From Pararhizobium qamdonense (GTDB lineage: Bacteria > Pseudomonadota > Alphaproteobacteria > Rhizobiales > Rhizobiaceae), in NCBI RefSeq assembly GCF_029277445.1, contig NZ_CP119566.1, forward strand, positions 2,792,001-2,856,000: a stretch of 64,000 nucleotides of DNA. Reading direction: 5' to 3'. The notes under the pieces were generated by a model. It was not told the origin of the DNA. It worked only from the letters and a program-made list of their open reading frames with translations, and did no database searches. Each line of letters opens with the position of its first letter. The stretch's first letter is position 1. Below are positions 31,433-42,759 of the stretch, piece by piece. The position numbers and the translations under genes were made by a program.

Positions 31433-33286
31433 GTGGCAGAAGACAGGAAGACCGAGGGCCAGACCGGCAACAGCACGGATGGCTTTCCCGGTTTCGACCC
31501 GAAATCCGTCGAACCCTACATTGTCAGGGACCCGGAAGCCTTTACGATCAACCTTGCCCGCTCCGTCGAGCAACTCGGCAAGGCTGCGTCTGCCTGGCTT
31601 GCCCCCCGCGAAAGCGGCGAAAAGACCGACATGGTCGCCGACCCGATGGTCGATATGGTCAAGACCCTTTCCAAGGTTTCCGAATACTGGCTGTCTGATC
31701 CGAGACGCACGCTCGAAGCCCAGACCCACCTGATGGGCAGCTTCTTTACGATGTGGACGCGCACGCTGCAGAAAATGGGTGGCGAGACGGTCGGCGATCC
31801 CGACGGCGTGCCGCGCAACGACAAGCGGTTTTCCGATGCGGACTGGGTCTCCAACCCTTTCTTCGATTTCCTGCGCCAGGCCTATTTCATCACGTCCAAC
31901 TGGGCCGACCGGATGGTGCGCGACGCCGAGGGGCTCGACGACCACACCAAGCACAAGGCCGCCTTCTATGTGCGGCAGATTTCCAGCGCCCTGTCGCCGG
32001 CTAATTTCGTCACAACCAATCCGCAGCTCTACCGCGAAACGGTCGCCTCCAGCGGCGCCAACCTCGTCAAGGGCATGCAGATGCTGGCCGAGGATATCGC
32101 CGCCGGCAAGGGTGACCTGAAACTGCGCCAGACCGATGTCAGCAAATTCGCGGTTGGCGAAAACATCGCCATCACGCCGGGCAAGGTGATTGCCCAGAGC
32201 GATGTCTGCCAGGTGCTGCAATATGATGCCTCGACCGAAACGGTTTTGAAGCGGCCGCTGCTGATCTGCCCGCCATGGATCAACAAGTTCTACGTGCTGG
32301 ACCTCAACCCGCAGAAATCCTTCATAAAATGGGCGGTTGACCAGGGCCATACCGTCTTCGTCATCTCCTGGGTCAATCCGGACGAGCGCCATGCCGGCAA
32401 GGATTGGGAATCCTATGCGCGCGAGGGCATCGGCTTTGCGCTCGACACCATCCGCCAGGCGACCGGCGAAGAGGATGTGAATGCGATCGGGTACTGCGTT
32501 GGCGGCACCCTGCTTGCCGCAACGCTTGCGCTGCATGCGCAGGAAGGCGACACGCGCATCCGCTCGGCCACCCTCTTTACCACACAGGTCGATTTCACCC
32601 ATGCCGGTGACCTCAAGGTCTTTGCCGACGAGGAGCAGATCGCCCAGATGGAAGAGCGGATGAAGGAGACCGGCTATCTCGACGGCTCGAAGATGGCCAT
32701 GGCCTTCAACATGCTGCGGGCGTCGGACCTGATCTGGCCCTATTTCGTCAACAACTACCTGAAGGGACAGGAGCCCTCGGCCTTCGACCTGCTCTACTGG
32801 AATTCCGATTCGACCCGGATGCCTGCGGCCAACCACTCCTTCTATCTGCGAAACTGCTATCTGCAGAACAACCTGACGCAGGGGGCCATGGTGCTGGCCG
32901 GCAAGACGATATCGCTCGGTGACGTGAAAATCCCGATCTACAATCTGGCCACCAAGGAAGATCATATCGCGCCTGCGAAATCCGTCTTCGTCGGCAGCCA
33001 GTTCTTTGGCGGTGATGTCACCTATGTCATGTCGGGCTCAGGGCATATTGCCGGTGTCGTCAATCCGCCGGACAAGGGAAAATACCAGTACTGGACCGGC
33101 GGACCGGCTATCGGCGACTTCGAAAGCTGGGTGGAAACGGCCAAGGAAACGCCGGGGTCGTGGTGGCCGCACTGGCAAGCCTGGATCGAGACGCTGGACG
33201 GCGAACGCGTGCCGGCACGAAAGACGGGCGGAAAGCTAAACTCCCTGGAAGAAGCGCCGGGCTCCTATGTCCGCGCGCGCGCCTGA
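31433..33286 (+). CDS. phaC: Class I poly(3-hydroxyalkanoate) synthase
   Basis: The 617-residue protein polymerises hydroxyacyl-CoA into polyhydroxyalkanoate on the granule surface. It has the N-terminal domain with NPQLYRETVASSGANLVKGM, then the alpha/beta-hydrolase core with the PhaC box GYCVGGTLLA (nucleophile C355), a catalytic aspartate in NLATKEDHIAPAK and a histidine in SGHIAGVVNPP. It starts at a GTG (31433) with GGAGG seven bases upstream; no ATG is well placed. Total length fits class I enzymes. The phaAB genes are not nearby, as in most rhizobia. Confidence 0.97.
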   Translation: MAEDRKTEGQTGNSTDGFPGFDPKSVEPYIVRDPEAFTINLARSVEQLGKAASAWLAPRESGEKTDMVADPMVDMVKTLSKVSEYWLSDPRRTLEAQTHLMGSFFTMWTRTLQKMGGETVGDPDGVPRNDKRFSDADWVSNPFFDFLRQAYFITSNWADRMVRDAEGLDDHTKHKAAFYVRQISSALSPANFVTTNPQLYRETVASSGANLVKGMQMLAEDIAAGKGDLKLRQTDVSKFAVGENIAITPGKVIAQSDVCQVLQYDASTETVLKRPLLICPPWINKFYVLDLNPQKSFIKWAVDQGHTVFVISWVNPDERHAGKDWESYAREGIGFALDTIRQATGEEDVNAIGYCVGGTLLAATLALHAQEGDTRIRSATLFTTQVDFTHAGDLKVFADEEQIAQMEERMKETGYLDGSKMAMAFNMLRASDLIWPYFVNNYLKGQEPSAFDLLYWNSDSTRMPAANHSFYLRNCYLQNNLTQGAMVLAGKTISLGDVKIPIYNLATKEDHIAPAKSVFVGSQFFGGDVTYVMSGSGHIAGVVNPPDKGKYQYWTGGPAIGDFESWVETAKETPGSWWPHWQAWIETLDGERVPARKTGGKLNSLEEAPGSYVRARA

Positions 33287-33304
33287 CCGGGATACGGATA
33301 TTCC

Positions 33305-34024
33305 ATGTTCTTCGACAGGCCATTGATGCCCGCCGTCCTGATCCAGCGCTACAAACGCTTCCTGTTCGATGCCGTGCTTGAGGATGGGCGCGCCATCACC
33401 GGCTCCTGTCCCAATACCGGCTCGATGCGCGGGCTGACGACGCCGGGTTCGCGCATCTGGCTGTCCGAGCACGACAGTCCGACACGTAAATATCAGCATA
33501 TGTTTGAAATGGTCGACGTCGGGGGCACCGTCGTCGGCATCAATACCGGCCTTCCCAACAGGCTGGCTGAGGAAGCCATCCGGGCCGGACAGGTCGGCGA
33601 CCTCCACCTTTACGCGACCATCCAGCGCGAGCAGAAATATGGCCGCAATTCCCGCATAGACATGCTGTTGAGCGACCCGGAGCGCGGCCGCGCCTATGTC
33701 GAGGTCAAGAACGTGCATTTCATCCGCTCTCAGGGGCTTGCCGAATTTCCAGACAGCCCGACCGCGCGCGGTGCAAAGCATCTGGAAGAACTCGGCGACA
33801 TGGTCGAGGCCGGCCATCGCGGCATCATGATCTATCTGATCCAGCGCGACGACTGCACAAGGTTCAGGATATGCTGCGATCTTGACCCGGTTTATGCAAC
33901 GGCGTTCCGCCGGGCCATGCAGCGCGGGGTTGAGGCCTTCGCCGTCAAATGCCGGGTTTGGCCGCAGCAAATTACGCCTGGCGGGCTGATCCCGATAGAC
34001 GAACCCGCCTGTGCTGATCTATGA
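33305..34024 (+). CDS. sfsA: Sugar fermentation stimulation protein homologue SfsA
   Basis: The 239-residue protein has the SfsA plan: an OB-fold N-terminus ([25 protein letters not shown]) and an endonuclease-like C-terminal domain ([30 protein letters not shown]). In E. coli it was linked to maltose gene expression; the biochemical role is uncertain, though the fold suggests nucleic-acid binding or cleavage. It lies 18 bases after phaC. Confidence 0.95.
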   Translation: MFFDRPLMPAVLIQRYKRFLFDAVLEDGRAITGSCPNTGSMRGLTTPGSRIWLSEHDSPTRKYQHMFEMVDVGGTVVGINTGLPNRLAEEAIRAGQVGDLHLYATIQREQKYGRNSRIDMLLSDPERGRAYVEVKNVHFIRSQGLAEFPDSPTARGAKHLEELGDMVEAGHRGIMIYLIQRDDCTRFRICCDLDPVYATAFRRAMQRGVEAFAVKCRVWPQQITPGGLIPIDEPACADL

Positions 34025-34054
34025 CATCAGGGAAAGACAACTGAAAGTATTGTA

Positions 34055-34882
34055 ATGGTCACCTATATCGAGGCGGCGTCAGCGCCCTACAAGAATACCG
34101 GCGTCATCCGCCTCTACACGCCGCAGGATTTTGCCGGGATCAAGCGCGCCTGCCAGATCACCGCGCTCTGCCTCGACGAACTGGCAAGCCGCGTCAAGCC
34201 GGGCGTGACGACCGACGAGATCGACCGGTTCGTGTTCGATTTCGGCATGGATCACGGCGCCCTGCCCGCCACGCTGAATTACCGTGGCTATACCAAGTCG
34301 TCCTGCACCTCGATCAACCATGTGGTCTGCCACGGCATTCCCAACGAAAAGCCGCTGCGCGAAGGCGATGTCGTCAATATCGACGTCACCTATATTATCG
34401 ACGGCTGGCACGGTGATTCCAGCCGCATGTATCCGGTCGGCGAAATCAAGCGGGCCGCCCAGCGGCTTCTCGAGGTCACTCATGAATGCCTGATGCGCGG
34501 CATCGCCGCCGTCAAGCCCGGCGCCCGCACCGGAGCGATCGGCGAAGCGATCCAGACCTTTGCCGAAGCCGAGCGCTGTTCAGTGGTGCGCGATTTTTGC
34601 GGCCATGGGGTCGGCCGGCTGTTTCATGATGCGCCGAATATCCTGCATTACGGCCGGGCCAACGAAGGCCCGGAAATGCGCGAAGGCATGATCTTCACCA
34701 TCGAGCCGATGATCAATCTCGGCCGTCCGCATGTAAAAGTTCTGGCCGATGGCTGGACGGCGGTCACCCGCGACCGGTCCCTGTCGGCGCAATACGAGCA
34801 TGCCGTGGGCGTGACTGCCACCGGCTGTGAGATTTTCACCCTGTCGCCGGGCGGGCTCGACCGTCCAGGCCTGCCAGCATAG
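34055..34882 (+). CDS. map: Methionine aminopeptidase type I
   Basis: The 275-residue protein removes N-terminal methionine. Metal ligands are visible: two aspartates in VVNIDVTYI and [13 protein letters not shown], the histidine of [12 protein letters not shown], and two glutamates in FTIEPMIN and QYEHAVGV. The catalytic histidine region [11 protein letters not shown] is present. It lies in the sfsA-map-radC run. Confidence 0.97.
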   Translation: MVTYIEAASAPYKNTGVIRLYTPQDFAGIKRACQITALCLDELASRVKPGVTTDEIDRFVFDFGMDHGALPATLNYRGYTKSSCTSINHVVCHGIPNEKPLREGDVVNIDVTYIIDGWHGDSSRMYPVGEIKRAAQRLLEVTHECLMRGIAAVKPGARTGAIGEAIQTFAEAERCSVVRDFCGHGVGRLFHDAPNILHYGRANEGPEMREGMIFTIEPMINLGRPHVKVLADGWTAVTRDRSLSAQYEHAVGVTATGCEIFTLSPGGLDRPGLPA

Positions 34883-34890
34883 GGTTTTCC

Positions 34891-35682
34891 ATGAGCAAGC
34901 CCCCTTTCTCTTTCGACGGTGACCATTCGCAACCGCCTGATGAGAGGGGCTTTTTCGCCGAACAGCAATCCAAGCGCCCGGCGCTGACGCTGCCCGCAGC
35001 GCCGCAGGACGATGCCCATTATCACGGCCACCGCGACCGGCTGCGCACGCGCTACAAGGATCACGGCGACACGGCGCTGGCCGATTACGAGATCCTCGAA
35101 CTCCTGCTCTTCCGGCTGATCCCGCGCCGCGACACCAAGCCTATCGCCAAGGCGCTGCTGGAGCGCTTTGGAACTTTAGCCGGCGTTTTTGGCGCTTCCC
35201 CGGCTTTGCTGCAGGAAGTGAAGGGCATCGGCGAAGCGGTGGCGTTCGATCTGAAGCTGATTTCGACCGTGGCGCACCGGACGCTTAAAAGCGATCTCAA
35301 GGGCAAGCAGGTTCTCGCTTCCTGGTCGTCGGTGATCGAATACTGCCATGCCGCCATGGCGCACGAAACCCGCGAGCAATTCCGCATTCTCTTCCTCGAC
35401 AAGCGCAATGCGCTGATCGCCGACGAAGTACAGCAGACCGGTACCGTCGATCACACGCCGGTCTATCCGCGCGAAGTGGTCAAGCGCGCTTTGGAACTGT
35501 CGGCGACCGCCCTCATTCTCGTCCACAATCATCCGTCCGGCGATCCGACGCCCTCGCGGGCCGATATCGAGATGACGAAGATGATCGTCGATACCGCCAA
35601 ACCGCTGGGGATCACCGTTCACGATCACATCATCATCGGCAAGGATGGCCATGCCAGCCTGAAGGGGCTGCGCCTGATCTGA
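34891..35682 (+). CDS. radC: RadC / JAB1-type metallopeptidase-fold protein
   Basis: The 263-residue protein has an N-terminal helix-hairpin-helix part ([36 protein letters not shown]) and a C-terminal JAMM domain with the metal-binding [14 protein letters not shown]. It was once called a DNA repair protein; the present view is that its role is uncertain. It follows map by eight bases. Confidence 0.95.
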   Translation: MSKPPFSFDGDHSQPPDERGFFAEQQSKRPALTLPAAPQDDAHYHGHRDRLRTRYKDHGDTALADYEILELLLFRLIPRRDTKPIAKALLERFGTLAGVFGASPALLQEVKGIGEAVAFDLKLISTVAHRTLKSDLKGKQVLASWSSVIEYCHAAMAHETREQFRILFLDKRNALIADEVQQTGTVDHTPVYPREVVKRALELSATALILVHNHPSGDPTPSRADIEMTKMIVDTAKPLGITVHDHIIIGKDGHASLKGLRLI

Positions 35683-35694
35683 TCGCAGCCAGCT

Positions 35695-36786
35695 TCAGAG
35701 CCACTTCGCCCGCCGGAACATCCGGTAGAGCATGCTGCAGACGACGAAGATCAATGCCAGGACGACGAAATAGCCGTATTTGAACTTCAGTTCCGGCATG
35801 TCATCGAAATTCATCCCGTAAATCCCGGCAATCGCTGTCGGAACCGCGAGGATTGCCGCCCAGGATGCGAGCTTGCGCGAAATTTCCGTTTGCTCGGATT
35901 GGCCTATCATCAAGCTGGCCTCGAAGGTGAAGGCAAGCACCTCGCGCAGCGTATCGATATCCTCCTGCACACGGCGGACATGGTCGGTCACGTCGCGGAA
36001 CAGTGCGTGCAGCGTTGCGTCCATTCCGGGCAGATCGAGATGCTCGTGGCGGCGGCAGACATCGACCAGAGGCACGACCGCATTGCGCAGCCGCAGCAGG
36101 CTGCGGCGCAGGAAATAAAGCCGCTCGATATCTTTCTTGTTCAGCCGGTCGCGCAGAACTCTTTCTTCCAGTTCCTCGACTTCGGCATGGATGCCTTCCA
36201 CGACGGGCATATAGTTGTCGACGATGAAATCGAGGATGGAATAGAGGATGTAGTTCTCGCCATGCGCCAGGGCGGCAGGAGACGCCTCGCAGCGCTGCCT
36301 GACCAGATTGTAGGAGGTCGAGGGCCCATGGCGCACCGAGACCACATAGCCGCGCCCGACGAACAGATGGGTTTCCCCAAAGACGATCTCCTCGCCCATC
36401 ATATGGGCAGTTCGCGCCACCACGAAGATCGCGTCACCGTAGATTTCCAGCTTCGGGCGCTGATGGGCATGGCCGGCATCTTCGATCGCCAGTTCATGCA
36501 GGCCGAACTCGGCCTGGACCTCGCGCAGCAGCGCCTCATCCGGCTCATGCAGGCCGATCCAGACGACGGCCTTGTCGCGTCCTTTCCAGGTATGCGCGTC
36601 CTTGATCTCGATATCGAGGATGCGCTGGCCATGTTCGTAGACGGCGGCCGCGATGACGCCGGGGCGGCTGCGCGGTTTGTTGGGCGGCGCGTGGTCCGTA
36701 CCGGATGCACTGGCACCGGAGCCGCCGGCATCGGGCGATGCAGCTTTCTCGCTGCCGAGCCTGTCTTCTGCATCCTGCAAAGCCAT
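35695..36786 (-). CDS. CorA-type magnesium/cobalt transporter
   Basis: The 363-residue protein has the CorA plan: a cytoplasmic alpha/beta N-terminal domain, a long helix bundle (about 200-300, e.g. VRRVQEDIDTLREVLAFTFEAS) and two C-terminal membrane helices. The pore signature GMN is present in IAGIYGMNFDDMPELKF. The N-terminus has an extra Ala/Ser/Gly-rich tail of about 40 residues. It may carry Mg, Co or Zn ions; the exact subfamily is open. Confidence 0.94.
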   Translation of the reverse strand: MALQDAEDRLGSEKAASPDAGGSGASASGTDHAPPNKPRSRPGVIAAAVYEHGQRILDIEIKDAHTWKGRDKAVVWIGLHEPDEALLREVQAEFGLHELAIEDAGHAHQRPKLEIYGDAIFVVARTAHMMGEEIVFGETHLFVGRGYVVSVRHGPSTSYNLVRQRCEASPAALAHGENYILYSILDFIVDNYMPVVEGIHAEVEELEERVLRDRLNKKDIERLYFLRRSLLRLRNAVVPLVDVCRRHEHLDLPGMDATLHALFRDVTDHVRRVQEDIDTLREVLAFTFEASLMIGQSEQTEISRKLASWAAILAVPTAIAGIYGMNFDDMPELKFKYGYFVVLALIFVVCSMLYRMFRRAKWL

Positions 36787-37026
36787 GGTACCCTCCCATC
36801 ACGCAAGCCGGATTGTGCCGGTCTATCGGCATTGTGCGGAAAGCGTTCTCCTTAGCCAACCAGCACATTGCTTCGGCTCAATATAATCCCTTTTGGTAAA
36901 ATAAGCATCGCCACGCCCGGGCCTGTTCCAAAGGCTTTATTAAACTGTAAGATTGACGATATAGACGCTTGCGGGCGACATTTGCCGCAACGCACAATGA
37001 TTCTCCTCCATCATCGGAAACGCGTC

Positions 37027-38433
37027 ATGAACCAGTATGATCTCGTGGTTGTCGGCAGTGGACCTGCAGGGCGCAGGGCCGCCATCCAGGCCGCCAAGCT
37101 GAGCAAGAAGGTTCTTGTCATCGAGCAGGGAAAGCGTGTCGGCGGCGTTTCGGTGCATACCGGCACGATCCCATCGAAAACCCTGCGCGAAACCGCACTC
37201 AACCTCACCGGCTGGCGCGAGCGCGGTTTTTATGGCCGCGCTTACCGGGTAAAGGAAGAGATCAGCGCGGAGGACCTGCGCCGGCGCCTGCTCATCACCC
37301 TTGATCACGAGGTCGAGGTGCTGGAACACCAGTTTGCCCGCAACCGCGTCCAGCATATTCGCGGCAAGGCAAGCTTCATCGATCCGCGGACGATGCAGAT
37401 CCTGAAGGAAGATGGCGAGATCATCCAGGTGTCCGCGACCAGCATCCTGCTGGCCGTCGGCACGAAACCGTTCCGGCCGGATTATATTCCCTTCGACGGC
37501 AAGACCGTTCTCGATAGCGACGAATTGCTGGAAATCCAGGAGCTGCCGCGCTCCATGGCCGTGATCGGCGCCGGTGTCATCGGCATCGAATATGCGACCA
37601 TCTTCAGTGCGCTGGATACGCAGGTCACCCTCATCGATCCAAAATCCATGATGCTCGATTTCATCGACAAGGAGATCGTCGAGGATTTCACCTATCAGCT
37701 GCGCGACCGCAACATGAAGCTGCATCTTGGTCAGAAGGCCGAAAAGGTGGAGCGGACGGCGGACGGCAAATGCTCGATCAAGCTCGATAGCGGCCGCGTC
37801 ATTCTGTGCGAAATGGTGCTGTTTGCTGCCGGGCGCATGGGCGCCACCGATTCGCTCAATCTGGAGGCTGCCGGCCTGCAAGCCGACAATCGCGGCCGCC
37901 TCAGCGTCAATCCGGAAACGTTCCAGACCTCGGTTCCCAACATCTATGCCGCAGGCGACGTCGTCGGCTTCCCGAGCCTTGCCTCCACCTCGATGGAACA
38001 GGGCCGCATCGCAGCGCGCGTCGCCGTCGGGGCGATCGCCAAGGAACCGCCAAAATTCTTCCCCTACGGCATCTACGCCGTTCCGGAAATCTCCACCTGC
38101 GGCCTGACAGAGGAAGAGGTCAAGGAACGCGGCATACCCTATGAATGCGGCATTGCCCGGTTTCGCGAAACATCGCGCGGCCATATCATGGGGCTGGATT
38201 CCGGGCTTTTGAAGCTGATTTTCTCGCTGAAGACCCGCCGCCTGCTCGGCGTGCACATTGTCGGCGAAGGCGCGACCGAGCTTGTCCATATCGGCCAGGC
38301 GGTCTTGAACCTGAAGGGCACGGTCGAATATTTCGTCGAAAACACCTTCAATTACCCGACGCTTGCCGAAGCCTACAAGATCGCAGGCCTGGATGCCGGC
38401 AACCGGATGGGCGAGATCGCTCCAAAGATTTAG
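37027..38433 (+). CDS. sthA: Soluble pyridine nucleotide transhydrogenase
   Basis: The 468-residue flavoprotein has the FAD motif VVGSGPAGRRAAIQAAK, a second dinucleotide motif VIGAGVIGIEYATIFS, and the FAD-contacting NIYAAGDVVGFPSLAS. The family position of the redox-active disulfide reads VSVHTGTIPSKTLRE, with no Cys pair, as expected for SthA and not for lipoamide or glutathione reductases. It balances NADPH and NADH in the cytoplasm. I start it at the ATG 37027. Confidence 0.94.
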   Translation: MNQYDLVVVGSGPAGRRAAIQAAKLSKKVLVIEQGKRVGGVSVHTGTIPSKTLRETALNLTGWRERGFYGRAYRVKEEISAEDLRRRLLITLDHEVEVLEHQFARNRVQHIRGKASFIDPRTMQILKEDGEIIQVSATSILLAVGTKPFRPDYIPFDGKTVLDSDELLEIQELPRSMAVIGAGVIGIEYATIFSALDTQVTLIDPKSMMLDFIDKEIVEDFTYQLRDRNMKLHLGQKAEKVERTADGKCSIKLDSGRVILCEMVLFAAGRMGATDSLNLEAAGLQADNRGRLSVNPETFQTSVPNIYAAGDVVGFPSLASTSMEQGRIAARVAVGAIAKEPPKFFPYGIYAVPEISTCGLTEEEVKERGIPYECGIARFRETSRGHIMGLDSGLLKLIFSLKTRRLLGVHIVGEGATELVHIGQAVLNLKGTVEYFVENTFNYPTLAEAYKIAGLDAGNRMGEIAPKI

Positions 38434-38652
38434 CCGGATTGCCGGCATTGCCTTTGAGAACATCCAGATAAAATGAAGGCGGCGGCTGCTACCTTCATCT
38501 GCCGGCGGCAGCGGCTCAACAAGCCTGCCTGAACGATCCCGTTTCATTCCCTATCGCTGAAATCCACCCCTGACACGATTGCGACGCGCCCAACGCCCGC
38601 AGCCGTTATGCCGCGCTTGAGACAGAAATAATCGTCCAAATTCCGCAAACGG

Positions 38653-38685
38653 AAAAAGCCGCCCCTTGCGGGACGGCTTTCCAAA
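38653..38685 (-). terminator. Terminator of trigger factor
   Basis: On the minus strand AGCCGTCCC-GCAA-GGGGCGGCT is followed by TTTTTCC, 22 bases downstream of the tig stop. Confidence 0.8.
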
Positions 38686-38707
38686 ATCATGCTTTTGAGG
38701 CGCGAGA

Positions 38708-40174
38708 TTATTCGGCGCTGTCGTCAGCGGCCTTCTTCTTGGCCGGAGCCTTCTTCTTCGGAGCGGCTTCTTCGCCTTCCGCAGCTTCAGCCTTGGCAGC
38801 CTTCTTCTTCGGAGCCTTCTTCACGTCCGAAGCGTCGTCCTCGTCGTCAGCCAGCAGTTCTTCCTTGCTGACGGTCTTGTCGGTGACATTAACTTCGGAG
38901 AGCAGGTGATCGACGACCTTTTCTTCGAAGATCGGGGCGCGCAGCGAGGCGGCGGCACCTGGGGTCTTCTGGAAATAGTCGATGATCTGCTTTTCCTGGC
39001 CTGGGAACTGGCGCAGCTGTTCAAACAGCGAACGCTGCATTTCTTCGTCGGTTACCTCAACGCCGGCCTTTTCGCCGATTTCGGAGAGAACCAGGCCGAG
39101 GCGGACGCGGCGTTCAGCCAGCTTGCGGTATTCGCCGCGCGCTTCTTCTTCCGTCGTGTCTTCATCGGCGAAGGTCTTGCCGGCCTGCTCGAGGTCGGTG
39201 TTGATCTGGCGCCAGATGTTGTCGAATTCGGCATCGACGAGGCGCTGCGGCGTATCGAACTGGTAGAGTTCGTCCAGCTGGTCGAGGATCTGACGCTTGA
39301 CCTTCTGGCGGGTCATCGAGCCGTACTGGCTTTCGATCTGGCCGCGAACGACTTCCTTCAGCTTGTCAGCCGATTCCAGGCCGAGCTTGGTGGCGAGTTC
39401 GTCGTTGATTTCAACGTCGGCAGCGGCAGCAACATCCTTGACGGTGATGTCGAAGGTGGCTTCCTTGCCAGCAAGGTTCGCAGCCGGATATTCAGCAGGG
39501 AACGTCACATTGATGACCTTCTCGTCGCCAGCCTTCAGGCCGACCAGCTGCTCTTCGAAGCCCGGGATGAAGCGGTTGGAGCCGAGAACCAGCTCAGCAT
39601 CTTCGTCCTTGCCGCCGTCGAAGGCTTCGCCATCGACCTTGCCGAGGTAATCGATGGTCACGCGGTCGCCATTGGCGGCCTTGCCCTTCTTGGTTTCGTA
39701 GGTACGGGCATTTTCGGCGATCTTGAGGATCTGCTCGGTCACTTCGGCTTCGTCGATATCAACGACTTCGCGGGTCACCTTGATGCCGCTGACGTCCTTG
39801 AGTTCGATCGCCGGGATGATTTCGTAAGCCAGCGTGAATTCGAAATCGGCTTCAGCGCTGAGGATCTTGTCCGCTTCGGCTTCGTTCTCGGTCATCGCGA
39901 TTTCCGGCTGCGTCGCAGACTTTTCGCCGCGCTCGGACAGGATTTCGGTCGGCTTTTCGCGAACGAGTTCATTGACGAGCTCGGCCATGATCGACTTGCC
40001 GTACATCTTCTTCAGATGTGCGAAAGGCACCTTGCCCGGACGGAAACCGTTGATGCGGACCTTGTCCTTGGTTTCGGCAAGACGCTCGTTCATACGAGCT
40101 TCCATGTCCTTGGCCGGGATAACGACCTTGAGTTCGCGCTTCAGCCCTTCAGCGAGCGTTTCGATAACCTGCAT
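38708..40174 (-). CDS. tig: Trigger factor, ribosome-associated chaperone and prolyl isomerase
   Basis: The 488-residue protein has the N-terminal ribosome-binding domain with the signature [17 protein letters not shown], the FKBP-type isomerase domain ([39 protein letters not shown]) and the C-terminal chaperone domain. The last ~45 residues are a Lys/Ala/Glu-rich tail, unlike E. coli but common in rhizobia. The ATG at 40174 follows AAGG. Confidence 0.97.
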   Translation of the reverse strand: MQVIETLAEGLKRELKVVIPAKDMEARMNERLAETKDKVRINGFRPGKVPFAHLKKMYGKSIMAELVNELVREKPTEILSERGEKSATQPEIAMTENEAEADKILSAEADFEFTLAYEIIPAIELKDVSGIKVTREVVDIDEAEVTEQILKIAENARTYETKKGKAANGDRVTIDYLGKVDGEAFDGGKDEDAELVLGSNRFIPGFEEQLVGLKAGDEKVINVTFPAEYPAANLAGKEATFDITVKDVAAAADVEINDELATKLGLESADKLKEVVRGQIESQYGSMTRQKVKRQILDQLDELYQFDTPQRLVDAEFDNIWRQINTDLEQAGKTFADEDTTEEEARGEYRKLAERRVRLGLVLSEIGEKAGVEVTDEEMQRSLFEQLRQFPGQEKQIIDYFQKTPGAAASLRAPIFEEKVVDHLLSEVNVTDKTVSKEELLADDEDDASDVKKAPKKKAAKAEAAEGEEAAPKKKAPAKKKAADDSAE

Positions 40175-40346
40175 GTTCAAACCTTCATTTCACGTTGACA
40201 GGGCTCTGTCGGTGTTCTTGTACACGAGCACTTGAGCCGATCCATTTGCCGGGAGTGGCTTTACGCAAATCAGTCACCGTTTTGCAAGCAAAATGGCGCC
40301 GTCCTCTCGATCGACGCCAAGGCAAGCCCTGGACGTCCCTTCATTC

Positions 40347-40431
<85 letters not shown>

Positions 40432-40643
40432 GTTCAGAAAACCGCAGCGCCTGCTCGCATCGGCACAGAACAGTCACGGCGGCAACGCCTGTGGCAGACC
40501 TGCACCGGGTTCAGGGCGTTCCCGAGCGCGGCGTCTCTATATCACCCGTTTCCAAGGGATCAAAGGAAAAATCGGGGTGAATGGAAAAATGCGGCTTTTG
40601 TCGTGTTTCTGTCACCTTCACGCCGGGAAACCGCGTCCCGGCA

Positions 40644-41225
40644 TCAATAAAGCGGCTCCTCGTAGAGTGGCTTGCCGTCGATCGCGATCAGGCGGATCTG
40701 CATGCGGCCGTCGTCATCGACCCTTGCGGTCACCGACAATGCGCTGGCATTGCGCGCCTCTTCCAGAACCTTGCCCTCGCCTTCCGGCACATAATAGCGC
40801 TCGATCCCGTATTCGACATTCAACGAACCCTGCGGACTGTCCACCGCCGGATAGAAATAGAATGGTGCGCTTTTGGCGATGACGCTGCCGTCCTTTGGCG
40901 GCAGAGCGTTGAAGGACGCTTCCGAAACGGCCCAGAAACCGTCCGGTTGCGGTTCCAGCCGCACAGAAAGCTGCGCATCGGTTGCCTCGGTGGGAAAGCC
41001 GCCTGTCACTTTCTCCGCCGGGATGGCCGAAATATCGTAGGAGAGGATGACATAATCGCCGCGCAGGAGATCGCGCGGATCGACGGGAACAGTTTTCAGC
41101 ACCACATCGACCCCGTTGCGCAGGATCGAGGCGCGGCTTTCGATCATGTAGCCGAGGAAGGCTGTCTGCAAGAGAGCGACCAGGATCGCTGCGAACAAGG
41201 GTCTTATCAACGGATTGCCGCTCAT
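40644..41225 (-). CDS. GDYXXLXY-domain membrane-anchored protein
   Basis: The 193-residue protein has one N-terminal membrane helix (about 7-27) and an extracytoplasmic domain with the name-giving motif GDYVILSY at about 56-63. It overlaps the upstream DUF2157 gene by four bases (ATGA). The two genes travel together in many bacteria and are thought to work as a membrane complex of unknown role. Confidence 0.9.
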   Translation of the reverse strand: MSGNPLIRPLFAAILVALLQTAFLGYMIESRASILRNGVDVVLKTVPVDPRDLLRGDYVILSYDISAIPAEKVTGGFPTEATDAQLSVRLEPQPDGFWAVSEASFNALPPKDGSVIAKSAPFYFYPAVDSPQGSLNVEYGIERYYVPEGEGKVLEEARNASALSVTARVDDDGRMQIRLIAIDGKPLYEEPLY

Positions 41226-42334
41226 GCCACGCTCCCTTCCAACGGGGTTTTACCAGACAGGCGTTTCTCCAGCCGGATGACAAGCCAGGCAATCAATGCC
41301 ACGACAAGGCCGGCGATCAGGAAGAAACCGGATGTGCCGAGGATGCTGCCGAGCGTCTCGGAGGCCAGATAAAGGGTTTCGACGGCAAAAACCGTGTAGC
41401 CGAGAAAACGCACCGGGCCGTTCAGCCGTCCGGCAATAGCGATGCCACCGAGCGCCACCGCAAGCGTCGTCGCACCAATCGCGATATCCTGTCCCAGACC
41501 TTCCACTTCGGTGTGAAGCGCCGCCAATCCCATCACGGTCAGCGCGAAACTGTAGAAGGCTGGGGCTGCTCCGGCATCGCGGGCCAGGCGGTAGAGCGGC
41601 GACAGGGGAAGACTTGCCAATAGAAACGCCACGAGGCCTGCGCCGAAGAGCAGGCTTGCGACCCAGAGCTCCGGCAATTCGATGTAAAACCAGCCGAGCC
41701 AGGCGAGCGCCAGAAGATAGGCGAGATGCCGGGCCATGCCGGCATTGGCGTACCGCACCAAGGCCATGACGACGATGACCAGCATCGGCACAAGGTAGAT
41801 ATAGCCGTTGCCCTCGAAGGACGCATCGTTATCGACGACCAGTTCCCCGAAAATCGCCCAGGCCAGAAAACCGCAAAACACCGCCAGTGCGGCGGAGCGA
41901 AAGGCCAAGGCCGCCACGCAGGCTGCTGCGAACCAGACCAGCAACGCATCGGTCGAATCCCCCGACAGATGGTACATTTGCCCGACCAGCGCGATCGCAC
42001 CGCCGAAGGTCATGGTCGCCAGCACCAGCAATGCGGCACCCATCGCCTTGAACCCGCGCCCCAGGCAGGCGGCGGCCCCCAGATAGAATGACCAGATCAG
42101 GCCGACGATACCGGCAACGCGCGCAACGCGCGGGATGGCTTCCCAATTGGCAGCGACAAGAAGGAGGATGGCGGCCGATACAAGGATCGCCGCCAGAACC
42201 AGAAGAACGCGGCCGGCGCTGAAGACGGTTTCGCGTCCGTCATATTCCGCCAGCATCGCTCTTGCCGCACCGGCATCGAGCAGGCCCTTTGAAACCCATA
42301 GATTGAAGTCTTTTTCGATCCGTCCCCGGTACAT
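41222..42334 (-). CDS. DUF2157 polytopic membrane protein
   Basis: The 370-residue protein has a cytoplasmic N-terminus (MYRGRIEKDFNLWVSKGLLD), then about 10-11 hydrophobic segments from residue 43 to the end. GGAGATCGGCC precedes the ATG at 42334. The DUF2157 family has no proven function; pairing with GDYXXLXY is conserved. The frame extends to 42370 but lacks a ribosome binding site there. Confidence 0.88.
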   Translation of the reverse strand: MYRGRIEKDFNLWVSKGLLDAGAARAMLAEYDGRETVFSAGRVLLVLAAILVSAAILLLVAANWEAIPRVARVAGIVGLIWSFYLGAAACLGRGFKAMGAALLVLATMTFGGAIALVGQMYHLSGDSTDALLVWFAAACVAALAFRSAALAVFCGFLAWAIFGELVVDNDASFEGNGYIYLVPMLVIVVMALVRYANAGMARHLAYLLALAWLGWFYIELPELWVASLLFGAGLVAFLLASLPLSPLYRLARDAGAAPAFYSFALTVMGLAALHTEVEGLGQDIAIGATTLAVALGGIAIAGRLNGPVRFLGYTVFAVETLYLASETLGSILGTSGFFLIAGLVVALIAWLVIRLEKRLSGKTPLEGSVA

Positions 42335-42759
42335 CGGCCGATCTCCTTGCATGCGCGTGTCGGCCAACACATATCATGGACAAGAGCAGCGGCAACCGGG
42401 CTGGCAGGTAATTCCCAATCGAATCAAGGCGACCTGCCCCGTTCAACCCGGAACCAGAACCTTTGTAGCGAAGTCAGGCACTGCCGCGAGGAAAGTTTTC
42501 GCAGAGCAGGATCATCGTTAACGAAGCGTGAAGGTTTGCATGCGAGCATGGTGTTTAAGGACGTACCACCGAGGTCATGCGCAAGCTGCATATCATCCAT
42601 GATGACATTGCACTGCACAAATTTCGGATGATTGCCTATATTGAACTCAAGAAGACGGAATGAGATCAGCGCAAGCGATCGGGGCCGTCAGCGGCAAGGC
42701 CAGCCGCTTCCGCTCAGAAGTGGAAAAGGCCGGCGGACCGGAAGGTTCGCCTTGTAGAA
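42335..42759. other. 425-bp intergenic region between DUF2157 and the small RNA locus
   Basis: No credible protein gene is seen. The right part should hold the promoter of the first small RNA, and the left part the promoter of the DUF2157 gene on the minus strand. Confidence 0.4.

Noticed and set aside
31313..32965. Open frame of 550 codons on the minus strand
   Set aside because: It is antisense to phaC, which carries the synthase active site. It is a shadow.
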